A stretch of DNA of 20,146 nucleotides from JAGNLA01 sp964472265. GTDB taxonomy: Bacteria; Caldisericota; Caldisericia; JAAYUI01. The notes beneath the pieces were generated by a model. It was not told where the DNA came from and made no database searches. It was given only the letters and a program-made list of their open reading frames with translations. The stretch lies in the NCBI GenBank assembly GCA_964472265.1, contig CAYYJO010000039.1, positions 1 through 20,146 of the forward strand, given 5' to 3'. Positions 1-7,539 of the stretch are shown in pieces. A program made the translations under genes and the position numbers. Within the stretch, counting starts at the first letter, position 1. Each line of letters begins with the position of its first letter.

Positions 1-210
1 GCGTAGTATATTAAGGGCATTGGTGATGTCAACCCATTCAAGATTTGGTTTTGGTGGAACCAAAGTAATGAAAGCCTACAGCATGTAAATGATCACTTAC
101 TTATATAATTAATATTTAATCAAATGTGCAATTATTTCTCAAAACTCCTCAGTTTCTGGGTTATTTACCGTTGCCGTTATGTTAAATTATGGTTGCCATT
201 TGGACACATC
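1..210. other. AT-rich upstream region without a recognisable gene
   Basis: No supportable gene is seen here. Two short reading frames run in from the left edge (one open from base 2 to a TAA at 86-88, another ending near 117). Either could be the tail of an upstream gene, but both are too short to identify. The rest is AT-rich spacer leading to the promoter of the large surface protein gene. Confidence 0.5.
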
Positions 211-238
211 TTGACTTAACGCCACACTTTGTTATTAT
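211..238 (+). promoter_or_regulatory. Putative sigma70-type promoter of the 1532-aa surface protein gene
   Basis: A -35 box TTGACT (211-216) and a -10 box TATTAT (233-238) are separated by 16 bp. The predicted transcript starts near 245, giving a leader of about 78 nt. The gene is preceded by a strong Shine-Dalgarno run (AAAGGAG, about 310-316). The promoter is a prediction by eye from the consensus. Confidence 0.5.
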
Positions 239-322
239 TCTAAACGCCGGTAGTATTCTTCCGGTCTTGTCGTTATTTTGAATTATTGCATTTCCAATGT
301 TATTCGTTAAAAGGAGAAGAAA

Positions 323-3300
323 ATGAAGAAAATCGCTTTTTTCATTGCTATTGTGCTTTGCATGCAGGTTTTTGCAATTCCTGCGTTTGCATCCAGCAAC
401 ATTGCAGTCACATCAGATGATGAATACAAACCTGCATCAATAATTATCGATGTCACCTCGTGGGCTCAGAAATCATCTTCATACTGGACAGATCCGCAGT
501 TCCTTTCGGAGAGCACGCAGGTCGTCGGCTCAATGATAAGAAACATGGGATTTGACAAACTCGCCAGAGAAAATATGGGAAGCGTCACTCTTCCAATCGT
601 TTACCATTCCATCAATGGCAAAGTCCAGGTTTCTCCTCCACCCAAAAATATCTCCCTTTCGTCAAAGGGTCTCAACCCATTCTCAACAAAATCGGTAACA
701 GCGCTCCCATCAGGCACAATCACCTGGGATTTCGTCGGTTCCTGCTCATCAGGCGCAACCGCACCAAACCCGCTCTTCGACTGCGCAACTGAAATGCCGT
801 ACATCAACGACTTCATCACACCGACCGGTTCAGGTTTCTGGACGTCAGGCATGAACAACTGCATCCGCGATGTGTTCGGTTCACCGTTCTACACCATCAA
901 GGTTCAGTTCGTCCGTGATGATGCCCTTCCAACCGGTGTTGCTGGCCAGTACTGGTCATCTGGCGGAACAGGCGTCGGCAAGATTCACATCCCGACAGCA
1001 ATAGCTGCACCACCAAACAACCCTCTTTGGGGCGCAACAGTCGGCGAATACATGCTCAACACCCTCACTCACGAAATGATCCACGCCTACTACGACGACA
1101 TGAACCTCTACTATCACGCATGGTCGGAAGGTCTCACCGAATGCCAGGCAGTCCTTGCAAGAAAGCTCTTCTGCCAGAGAAACTCGTACAACCCGTCAAC
1201 ATTCGTCACCCTCACCTGGGGAATCCCGCCATACGTTGCACAATACGAGCTGTTCAACCAGGAAGGTCTTCCAGGCGCACAGGGTCTCTTCTACACAAAC
1301 GTTTCAGGCGAAAGAATCATTTCAATGATGACTCCTCGCTATGGAATGGCAGCTGCTTACTGGTGGAAGATTTACAGGGAAACAATTCCTGTAAACAGCG
1401 GAACAATTGATACAAATGTCCCGGCAACATACGGCAGCCAGGCATTCTTCAGCAATTTCAACGGCACACTTTTCGACACCTGGGCAACCTGTGGCGAAAC
1501 CTTCTCCGCCTACATGAGAGACTGGAACCTCCACAACACACTTGTTGCAAACACTCTCATGAACGACAAGGGCAACACAAACGTTGAAAATAAAGATTTC
1601 GCCTCAACATGGTTCGGCCTTCAGGAAATCATCCAGGTCAGAACAAAAACCATTCTTCACCTCTACTTCCCATATGGCCCAATCACTCCAATGGGCGGAC
1701 TCATGACCCCGGCCGGCACACAGAACCAGATCTGTGACCTGGGAAGCTACTTTGGTGGATTCCAGGGAGCAGGTTATCTTGTCGGTGGTGGCAACGCTCC
1801 ATGCCTTTACACAACGCAGCCAGGCGGATTCGAAGTTCCGGCAACAGGTACAGCGACTGTTACTGTTACCTCAATGCATGCTTCAGGACTTACCGTCGGC
1901 CAGAATGTCACAAACCGCGTCGGTTACAGACCGGCATTTGTCTCGCCAGGTCCAGCAGCGTGGATAACAATCCCAACGCTCACTTTCTCGGCAGCCGTTG
2001 ATGGCAGATTCCCGGAATACTCTAACGCCAGCTTTGTAAATCCAGCCGGTCTCTATTTTGGTTGGACAGGCGGACCAGGCGGAGCTCTCCCAGTCGGTGC
2101 ATACATGATCCAGGTTGACGCTGTCTCTGGTGCAACCACAGCCCAGCAGATTTGCTACTTTGGCTCAGGATACCAGGGCAGGTATTACAACTCAGGAGTC
2201 ATCCTTGGTTCTGGTACCCAGAATGGCGACGTCATGGCTGTTAACCTTAACGGCAGCGCTTGGGTCAATCTTGGTGCAGCAACTCCTCCATGGGGCGCAC
2301 CACCGAGAGCAGCTTTCCGTGGCGATTATAATGGCGTAACAGATGCAAATGGTGGCATGATAGGCTACAGATTCAGGGCAAATGGCGCAGCCTACTACGA
2401 TTATGACTATGCCAACGGTGGCATGTACTACTATGTAAAGAACTTCGTCACATCATTTAACAGGCTCACACAGACCCTTCCACAATATGTAGGAAGATAT
2501 GGATTCGCTGTCATCTCACAGTCAACCGACTTCCTCGGCGGAACAGACACAACCGGCGATAACCATGCAGCATTGACATATTATGAAAAATTCTGTTCGG
2601 AATCATCACAACCATCAACAGCAGGTCTGTCAAGACTCGTTTACAGGCCAGACTATATTCCTGATGGCTCAAGCGTTGTTGCCTGCTTCCTCTATGCAAA
2701 CACTGTCGGCCGCAACAATGGTGGTGTTTACGAAGAAAGACCGCTCAGGGTAAGAACCGGAACAGATGCAAACTGGCACGATGTCTACGGACTTTTCCTT
2801 GGCCGCGACGATGAACCCTTAAGAAACTCAGACGGTGGAAGCTGTGCTTGCGGTGGATGGGCTCCGTATCAGTCAACATTCAGATTCGACCTTACACCAT
2901 ACATTACTGGTTGTTACGACACAATCAGACTCACAAATCTGTACCAGGCATACGAACCAAACGGCCAGCAGCTGTTCTATGGCTTTGAAATGGTTCTTAT
3001 CTACGAGAATCCAACCCTTGAATATTCTCAGATCATGATCGCCGATGGTGCTCTCAGAATCTGTGCAAACGAAAGAACACAGGATGCAACAACATTCTCG
3101 GGCTTCAGAACTCCACCAACGCCAGCAACCTGGCCAAGGGACAAATCGAGAGCCTCAGCATACATGGCAGTTCTTGGCAACTCAGCCGACAATGGAGCAT
3201 ACAGCAACGGCAGAATCAACACTGAGTGGGACTACTGGGCAGTAGGCTCTGACAAGTACACAATGGACAGAATCTGGATCAACCCTGAACCAGCCGACCC

Positions 3301-4921
3301 GACAAACGCACAGTCAGGAGCATGGTATTCACCAGGTGACATCAACGGATTTAACCCAGGCCAGAACATCAACTGTGCCGCAAGACCATCGGACTTCCCG
3401 AACCCGTACTACTTCTGGGCAAGACCAATTGATAATACTCCAGGAAACTTTGATGCATACTGGGGTGGTTCACAATCATGCAAGCAGTTCAGCTCCGCAT
3501 GGTTCTGGTGCCGCAACTTTACAACAGTAGCCAACAAGACTGCAATCGTTTGGGAAAGCACCTCCTGGTGGGATGTTGTCAACTCTGACTATTCGGGAGC
3601 AGTCCACAACGCAAACAGATCCTATCTTGCCGGCGACGACACCTCCATTACTGTTAGGCCATACATGGTATGCTCAAATGCTTCTGCAGGTGCTGCTGGT
3701 TACACAGACGGATTCGGCCCATGCGTTCAGACATGGTCAGGCAACCAGACCGGCGCAGCTTGCCAGGCTGGCGTAAACCCATACTATGCAAGATCAGATG
3801 AGCGCGGACACCTTCAGGCAATCATCCTTCAGATTCCAGTTGTTCCATCACTTGAAATCACAAAGACCGGCGTGCCAGACCCAGTTCTTCCTGGCAACCT
3901 CCTTACCTACACAATCACAATCAGAAACTCAACCCCTTACAGAAGCAATGGCGTCCATGTAGTTGAAACCTATCCGGCAGGAGTCCAGTTCTACGATGCA
4001 AACCCACCGGCAGACATTAACAACAATGAATGGACAACATCAATTGGTACAAACGGCGATGGCTCACTCAATCCAAACGAAGAAGCCATCATCGTCATCA
4101 GACTCAAAGTCGGCAAGCTCTCAAGGGGTACAAAACTCACAAACCTCGCAATGGCTTACTCTGAAACCTCACCAGCACCGGTTTATGCGGAAGCAACAAA
4201 CACTGTTCTTGGTGAACCAAAGCTCACAATCACAAAATACACAAAGCGTTTCATGGCTCTCCAGGGTGAAAAGGTAAAGTTCTACATCACAGTCAAAAAC
4301 GTTGGTGACCGCGAAGCAACAGGCGTCTCAATCTTCGACCTTCTCCCACGCGAATTCATGTACGACTCATCACTCCCGTCAGGCTCAGTTGGTCTCCAGA
4401 AGATTTACTGGTCAGTAGGAACGCTCAACCCAGGCGAAAGCTACACAATCGAACTCATCCTCAAAGTCAGGGACGATATCTCGATCAACCCGGGCACAAC
4501 CCTCACCAACACAGCCTTTGCAACCAGCCTTGAAGACCTCTTCGTTCAAGACACTGCAGTTCTCATGGTCAGAGCCGGCGGCAAGGATCCGATTGTTTGT
4601 GCAAAACCAGACGTCAGCCTCATCGTTGAAGGCCTCAAGCCAGTCCAGGAAAAAGATGGACTCTACTGGAACTTCAAGTCAGGCGAAACGTACAACATCA
4701 GCGTCAAGGTCTACGACAACGGCGGATGTAGCCCATACGAACTCAAAGTCAACTGGGGCGACGGCTCACCGGAAGAACTCTACACAATGAGAGACGGTGA
4801 CTCTGTGATGGTCAAGGATCTCAAACCACACTCATTCACATCAGGCGAAAAGATTTCAATCAGCCTCAAGAACCGCTTCGATGGCCAGTACGAATCAATC
4901 TTCAAGTACAAAATTCAGTAA
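323..4921 (+). CDS. Large secreted surface protein: metallopeptidase-like HExxH motif, two DUF11 repeats, PKD-like C-terminus
   Basis: This 1532-aa protein begins with a clear signal peptide (residues 1 to about 24, cleavage after AFA), so it is exported. A gluzincin-like signature is present: HEMIH at 250-254, followed by WSEGLTE at about 267-273. This resembles Peptidase-MA-type zinc proteases, in which HExxH and a downstream glutamate bind zinc. The middle (about 290-1170) is rich in Gly, Trp, Tyr and Asn and was not recognised. Two DUF11 (conserved-repeat) domains follow at about 1177-1290 and 1300-1411; a PKD-like stretch with WGDGS lies at about 1478-1482. There is no LPXTG, SLH or C-terminal membrane anchor. 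The gene stands alone with its own promoter, strong RBS and strong terminator. Its codon use is strongly skewed (AGA for Arg, many TCA, CCA and ACA), unlike its neighbours, which suggests high expression. A structural or S-layer-like role with or without proteolysis is inference. Confidence 0.85.
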   Translation: MKKIAFFIAIVLCMQVFAIPAFASSNIAVTSDDEYKPASIIIDVTSWAQKSSSYWTDPQFLSESTQVVGSMIRNMGFDKLARENMGSVTLPIVYHSINGKVQVSPPPKNISLSSKGLNPFSTKSVTALPSGTITWDFVGSCSSGATAPNPLFDCATEMPYINDFITPTGSGFWTSGMNNCIRDVFGSPFYTIKVQFVRDDALPTGVAGQYWSSGGTGVGKIHIPTAIAAPPNNPLWGATVGEYMLNTLTHEMIHAYYDDMNLYYHAWSEGLTECQAVLARKLFCQRNSYNPSTFVTLTWGIPPYVAQYELFNQEGLPGAQGLFYTNVSGERIISMMTPRYGMAAAYWWKIYRETIPVNSGTIDTNVPATYGSQAFFSNFNGTLFDTWATCGETFSAYMRDWNLHNTLVANTLMNDKGNTNVENKDFASTWFGLQEIIQVRTKTILHLYFPYGPITPMGGLMTPAGTQNQICDLGSYFGGFQGAGYLVGGGNAPCLYTTQPGGFEVPATGTATVTVTSMHASGLTVGQNVTNRVGYRPAFVSPGPAAWITIPTLTFSAAVDGRFPEYSNASFVNPAGLYFGWTGGPGGALPVGAYMIQVDAVSGATTAQQICYFGSGYQGRYYNSGVILGSGTQNGDVMAVNLNGSAWVNLGAATPPWGAPPRAAFRGDYNGVTDANGGMIGYRFRANGAAYYDYDYANGGMYYYVKNFVTSFNRLTQTLPQYVGRYGFAVISQSTDFLGGTDTTGDNHAALTYYEKFCSESSQPSTAGLSRLVYRPDYIPDGSSVVACFLYANTVGRNNGGVYEERPLRVRTGTDANWHDVYGLFLGRDDEPLRNSDGGSCACGGWAPYQSTFRFDLTPYITGCYDTIRLTNLYQAYEPNGQQLFYGFEMVLIYENPTLEYSQIMIADGALRICANERTQDATTFSGFRTPPTPATWPRDKSRASAYMAVLGNSADNGAYSNGRINTEWDYWAVGSDKYTMDRIWINPEPADPTNAQSGAWYSPGDINGFNPGQNINCAARPSDFPNPYYFWARPIDNTPGNFDAYWGGSQSCKQFSSAWFWCRNFTTVANKTAIVWESTSWWDVVNSDYSGAVHNANRSYLAGDDTSITVRPYMVCSNASAGAAGYTDGFGPCVQTWSGNQTGAACQAGVNPYYARSDERGHLQAIILQIPVVPSLEITKTGVPDPVLPGNLLTYTITIRNSTPYRSNGVHVVETYPAGVQFYDANPPADINNNEWTTSIGTNGDGSLNPNEEAIIVIRLKVGKLSRGTKLTNLAMAYSETSPAPVYAEATNTVLGEPKLTITKYTKRFMALQGEKVKFYITVKNVGDREATGVSIFDLLPREFMYDSSLPSGSVGLQKIYWSVGTLNPGESYTIELILKVRDDISINPGTTLTNTAFATSLEDLFVQDTAVLMVRAGGKDPIVCAKPDVSLIVEGLKPVQEKDGLYWNFKSGETYNISVKVYDNGGCSPYELKVNWGDGSPEELYTMRDGDSVMVKDLKPHSFTSGEKISISLKNRFDGQYESIFKYKIQ

Positions 4922-4935
4922 GCATTGAACCAATC

Positions 4936-4972
4936 AAAAGACCCCCTTTAACCGGGGGTCTTTTTCTTTTTA
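4936..4972 (+). terminator. Strong rho-independent terminator after the surface protein gene
   Basis: An 11-bp perfect stem (4936-4946 with 4954-4964, C5/G5 core) encloses a 7-nt loop and is followed by a T-rich tract to about 4970. It is 15 nt past the stop codon. The left arm is preceded by A residues, but no minus-strand gene ends here, so it serves the plus-strand gene. Confidence 0.9.
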
Positions 4973-4981
4973 ACCGACTTC

Positions 4982-4990
4982 TGTTAGGAT
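4982..4990 (+). promoter_or_regulatory. Putative extended -10 promoter of the PQQ-propeller gene
   Basis: The nonamer TGT-TAGGAT fits an extended -10 element (TGn plus -10 hexamer). No convincing -35 is seen 16-17 bp upstream, where the terminator T-tract lies. The predicted start site is about 4997, exactly the A of the ATG. The same bases contain AGGA (4986-4989) spaced 7 nt from the ATG, so a conventional Shine-Dalgarno is the competing reading. Confidence 0.35.
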
Positions 4991-4996
4991 TTGTCC

Positions 4997-5965
4997 ATGA
5001 AAGTGGCTGGGATTTGGGCAATTCTGTTTTGTCTTCTGATTTCGGGTTCGGGTGTGGTAGGAGAGGTTTGCAACTGGCCAATGTTTCGCGGAGACCAGGC
5101 AAGGTCTGGCGTTTGCCAGTCCGAGTGCATGCCCAAAACCAACGATTTGTTGTGGACTTGTCAAACCCAGGGAGCCGTCGAGAGTTCGCCTGCAATTGTC
5201 GATGGAAAAGCCTACGTTGGTTCATTTGATGGCCATCTTTACTGCATTGATCTGGAGACAGGGAAACCTGACTGGAAGTATCAGGCAACCGGTGGTGTGA
5301 AATCCTCGCCTTGTGTAGATGCTGACAAGGTCTATTTCGGATCGACAAACCAAACAAATGGCAAGGGCGGTTTTTACTGTCTGAACACGAAAAGTGGGGA
5401 CTTGATCTGGAAGATGGATTTCCCGTCGAAAGTTGACTCGTCGCCTCTGGTTGTTGGTGACAAAGTCGTTTTTGGCTGTGGTGATGGTAACCTTTACGGC
5501 GCAAACAAAGAGAATGGCGATATTCTCTGGACTTGTCAGACGGAAGGTGCGATTGATTCAAGCCCTTCGTTTGATGGTGGCAGGATTTATGTTGGCTGTA
5601 CCGATAACAATCTCTACTGTGTTGATGAAAATGATGGCTCAGTGTTATGGAGCTACAAAACTCTGGACGACATCGTTTCAACGCCTGCCATAATCAACGA
5701 TCTTGTCTGTTTTGGATCGATGGACAAAAGGGTTTATGCACTCGACAAGGTCTCAGGCAAGCTCAGATGGAAGTATGAAACCAAAGGATTTGTCGAATCC
5801 TCACCGGCGTTTGTCAACGGCAACATCGTGATCGGGTGTGACGACTACAGCCTTTATTGTCTGGATTCCGCCTCTGGTAAACTCGAGTGGAGATTTTCAA
5901 CTACAGAAGACAAGATAGTTTCATCGCCTACAGTTGTTGGCGACTATATACTCGTTGGAACCTGA
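4997..5965 (+). CDS. Secreted PQQ-like beta-propeller protein, N-terminal part ending at an in-frame TGA
   Basis: A signal peptide (about residues 1-22) is followed by tandem propeller repeats of about 40 residues. Each has the pattern W-x-Y/C ... V-x-S-S-P ... D-G-x-x-Y/F-V-G ... D-x-x-L-Y-C-L-D ... G, typical of PQQ-like (BamB/quinoprotein-like) repeats. Six full blades and the first half of the seventh are encoded before a TGA at 5963-5965. The same frame stays open afterwards and supplies the rest of blade 7, blade 8 and a further domain. This 322-aa product is therefore a truncated version of a 527-codon gene and could not close its propeller. The ATG at 4997 is preferred because the signal peptide begins there and AGGA lies 7 nt upstream; TTG at 4991 is the alternative. 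Function is probably extracytoplasmic scaffolding or binding; no catalytic residues were recognised. Confidence 0.75.
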   Translation: MKVAGIWAILFCLLISGSGVVGEVCNWPMFRGDQARSGVCQSECMPKTNDLLWTCQTQGAVESSPAIVDGKAYVGSFDGHLYCIDLETGKPDWKYQATGGVKSSPCVDADKVYFGSTNQTNGKGGFYCLNTKSGDLIWKMDFPSKVDSSPLVVGDKVVFGCGDGNLYGANKENGDILWTCQTEGAIDSSPSFDGGRIYVGCTDNNLYCVDENDGSVLWSYKTLDDIVSTPAIINDLVCFGSMDKRVYALDKVSGKLRWKYETKGFVESSPAFVNGNIVIGCDDYSLYCLDSASGKLEWRFSTTEDKIVSSPTVVGDYILVGT

Positions 5966-5974
5966 GACTCCAAC
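5954..5974 (+). other. In-frame TGA in the loop of a perfect 6-bp inverted repeat
   Basis: The arms GTTGGA (5954-5959) and TCCAAC (5969-5974) are perfectly complementary around a 9-nt loop that holds the in-frame TGA (5963-5965). The stop replaces a residue that varies between the other blades (Thr, Gly, Asp, Met or Phe at the matching place). It may be a nonsense mutation, an assembly error or a recoding site; the inverted repeat may be chance. Confidence 0.6.
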
Positions 5975-6004
5975 CTCTACTGCCTGGATGGCGGTACCGG
6001 CAAA

Positions 6005-6577
6005 ATGCTTTGGAAGCACCACACAAACGGGGTGGTCAGATCATCGCCTGCCGTTGGCAATGGAAGGATTGTGTTTGGGTCGTACGATAATGTTGTTTAT
6101 TGTTTAGGCGAGAAAACGACTGAGAATCCGACACCGCCCACGCCGGAACCACCAAAACCAGAACCTCCGAAACCTCCGGAGAAAAAAACCATAACGCTCG
6201 AATTCTGGCTGGATCGGAAAACATACACGGTTGATGGTGTGACCAAAGAAATGTCGGTTAAACCTTTTGTTTTCAAAGGCTCAACGATGCTTCCGGCAAG
6301 ATATCTGGTCGAAGGCATTGGCGGAACCGCAACCTGGCTACAGGCGCAGAAGATGGTCGAGTGCAAGACTGACAGGCACACGCTCAGGATGTGGGTTGGC
6401 AAAGGCACGGCTGAGCTTGACGGCGTCGAGGTGGCCATTGGCAAGAACGCTTCTGTCAATCCCCAGATTGTTGATGGCCGTGTGTTCGTCCCGTTCCGTT
6501 TCCTCGGCGAGTCGCTTGGGTGCGTTGTCGAGTGGGGTAATGACGAAAAAAAGATCAGTATATTCTACGAACAATAA
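6005..6577 (+). CDS. C-terminal part of the interrupted propeller protein: blade 8, Pro-rich linker, copper-amine-oxidase-N domain
   Basis: The frame is the same as the 4997-5965 gene and is open from 5966; 6005 is merely the first ATG and has no convincing RBS, so independent translation is doubtful. Between the TGA and 6005 the frame encodes the missing half of blade 7 (D-S-N-L-Y-C-L-D). The next segment is blade 8 (W-K ... S-S-P ... V-Y-C-L-G). A linker of Pro, Glu and Lys follows (about 6118-6186). The last about 130 residues match the copper amine oxidase N-terminal/stalk domain, with the typical LPARYLVEGIG and VFVPFRFLGESLG turns. This domain is common on exported proteins of many bacteria and does not itself imply amine oxidase activity. 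Intact coding downstream of the stop suggests a recent interruption, a sequence error or readthrough. Confidence 0.6.
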   Translation: MLWKHHTNGVVRSSPAVGNGRIVFGSYDNVVYCLGEKTTENPTPPTPEPPKPEPPKPPEKKTITLEFWLDRKTYTVDGVTKEMSVKPFVFKGSTMLPARYLVEGIGGTATWLQAQKMVECKTDRHTLRMWVGKGTAELDGVEVAIGKNASVNPQIVDGRVFVPFRFLGESLGCVVEWGNDEKKISIFYEQ

Positions 6578-6605
6578 TGAGCAGTCATGATGTTTTAAGT
6601 GAGCA

Positions 6606-6640
6606 AAAAGCCTGGGATTCACTCCCAGGCTTTTGTTTTT
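6606..6640. terminator. Bidirectional terminator between convergent genes
   Basis: A 12-bp perfect stem (6606-6617 with 6623-6634) encloses a 5-nt loop. It is flanked by T-rich sequence on the right and A-rich sequence on the left, so it can end transcription both from the propeller gene (plus strand) and from the dehydrogenase gene (minus strand). Confidence 0.88.
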
Positions 6641-6664
6641 ACGCCTTAAATCCGACGGAGTCGG

Positions 6665-7525
6665 CTACTTTGCTTCCCTGTAATCGTAGAACCCGACACC
6701 GTTCTTCCTGCCAAGCAGTCCTGCAGCCACCATCTTGCGAAGGAGCGGGCACGGTCTGTACTTTGAATCGCCGAGGCCTTCATGGAGCACTTCCATAATG
6801 GCAAGGCAGGTGTCCAGTCCGATCAGGTCGGCCAGGGCGAGTGGGCCCATCGGGTGGTTCATGCCAAGCTTCATGACTGTGTCGATGTTTTCCTTGGTTG
6901 CAACACCTTCCATGAGGCAGTAGACGGCTTCGTTGATCATTGGCATAAGGATTCGGTTGCTGACAAAACCCGGGAAGTCGTTTGCGACTGCCGGCGTCTT
7001 GCCAAGTTTCTTTGAAAGGTCGTCGATGATTGTGTAAACTTCGTCGGTTGTCAGCATTCCGCGGATGATTTCAACAAGCTGCATGAGCGGTACCGGGTTC
7101 ATGAAGTGCATTCCGATGAAGCGTTCCGGTTTTTTGTACTTTGCCGCAAGCTCGGTGATCGAGATGGTCGAGGTGTTTGAGGCGAGAATGGCTGTATCAG
7201 CCAGTATTCCGTTGAGCTTTTCGTAGATTGCGTACTTGAGCTGCCTGTTCTCGGAAACGGCCTCAACGACCAGTTCGCAACCGGCAAGGTCGGAAAGGTT
7301 CTCTGAAATCTTGATGTTTCCAAGGGTTGAGTCGACTTCAGCCTGGGTGATCTTTTCCTTTGAAAGCAGCCTTTCAAGGTTCTTTTTGATGATGCCTTTT
7401 GCTTTTTCTGCCAGGGTCAGGTTTGCTTCACAAATTGTCACATCATAACCCTTGTTTGCAAAAACGTGGGCGATGCCGTTGCCCATGACTCCGCCGCCGA
7501 TGACTCCAACTTTCTTTATCTCCAT
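6665..7525 (-). CDS. hbd: 3-hydroxybutyryl-CoA dehydrogenase
   Basis: This 286-aa cytoplasmic enzyme interconverts acetoacetyl-CoA and 3-hydroxybutyryl-CoA with NAD(P)H. The N-terminal Rossmann fold carries the dinucleotide motif GGGVMG (about residues 10-15). Ser119-Thr120 and the catalytic pair His140 (in IGMHFMNPVP) and Glu152 are present. The C-terminal helical domain has the family's NHPMGPLALADLIGLD segment. Length matches the short bacterial Hbd/PaaH family, not the fused FadB type. It lies 14 nt downstream of the thiolase stop with a purine-rich RBS (AGGGAGAGG) between them, so the two form an operon encoding consecutive steps. The direction (butyrate-type synthesis or beta-oxidation) cannot be told because no crotonase or acyl-CoA dehydrogenase is in the window. 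The stop is TAG. Confidence 0.93.
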   Translation of the reverse strand: MEIKKVGVIGGGVMGNGIAHVFANKGYDVTICEANLTLAEKAKGIIKKNLERLLSKEKITQAEVDSTLGNIKISENLSDLAGCELVVEAVSENRQLKYAIYEKLNGILADTAILASNTSTISITELAAKYKKPERFIGMHFMNPVPLMQLVEIIRGMLTTDEVYTIIDDLSKKLGKTPAVANDFPGFVSNRILMPMINEAVYCLMEGVATKENIDTVMKLGMNHPMGPLALADLIGLDTCLAIMEVLHEGLGDSKYRPCPLLRKMVAAGLLGRKNGVGFYDYREAK

Positions 7526-7539
7526 TTGCCTCTCCCTTA

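Noticed and set aside
1..117. Short open frames entering from the left edge (ending at 86-88 and near 117)
   Set aside because: Too short to recognise, with no family motif; either could be a gene tail or chance.
247..266. Small CCGG...CCGG hairpin in the leader of the surface protein gene
   Set aside because: Only 4 bp of stem with a 10-nt loop; too weak to call a regulatory structure.
4902..5681. Long open frame on the minus strand opposite the propeller gene (259 aa)
   Set aside because: It has no domain sense, overlaps the terminator and surface gene end, and is a by-product of the repeat composition on the plus strand.
5963..5965. TGA as a selenocysteine, tryptophan or glycine codon
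   Set aside because: Several neighbouring genes end in TGA in tight overlaps, the site is not conserved among blades, and no convincing SECIS-like structure follows it.
5150..6110. Regular repeats that could suggest a repeat array
   Set aside because: They are about 120-bp protein-level repeats (propeller blades), not identical DNA repeats with spacers, so not a CRISPR.
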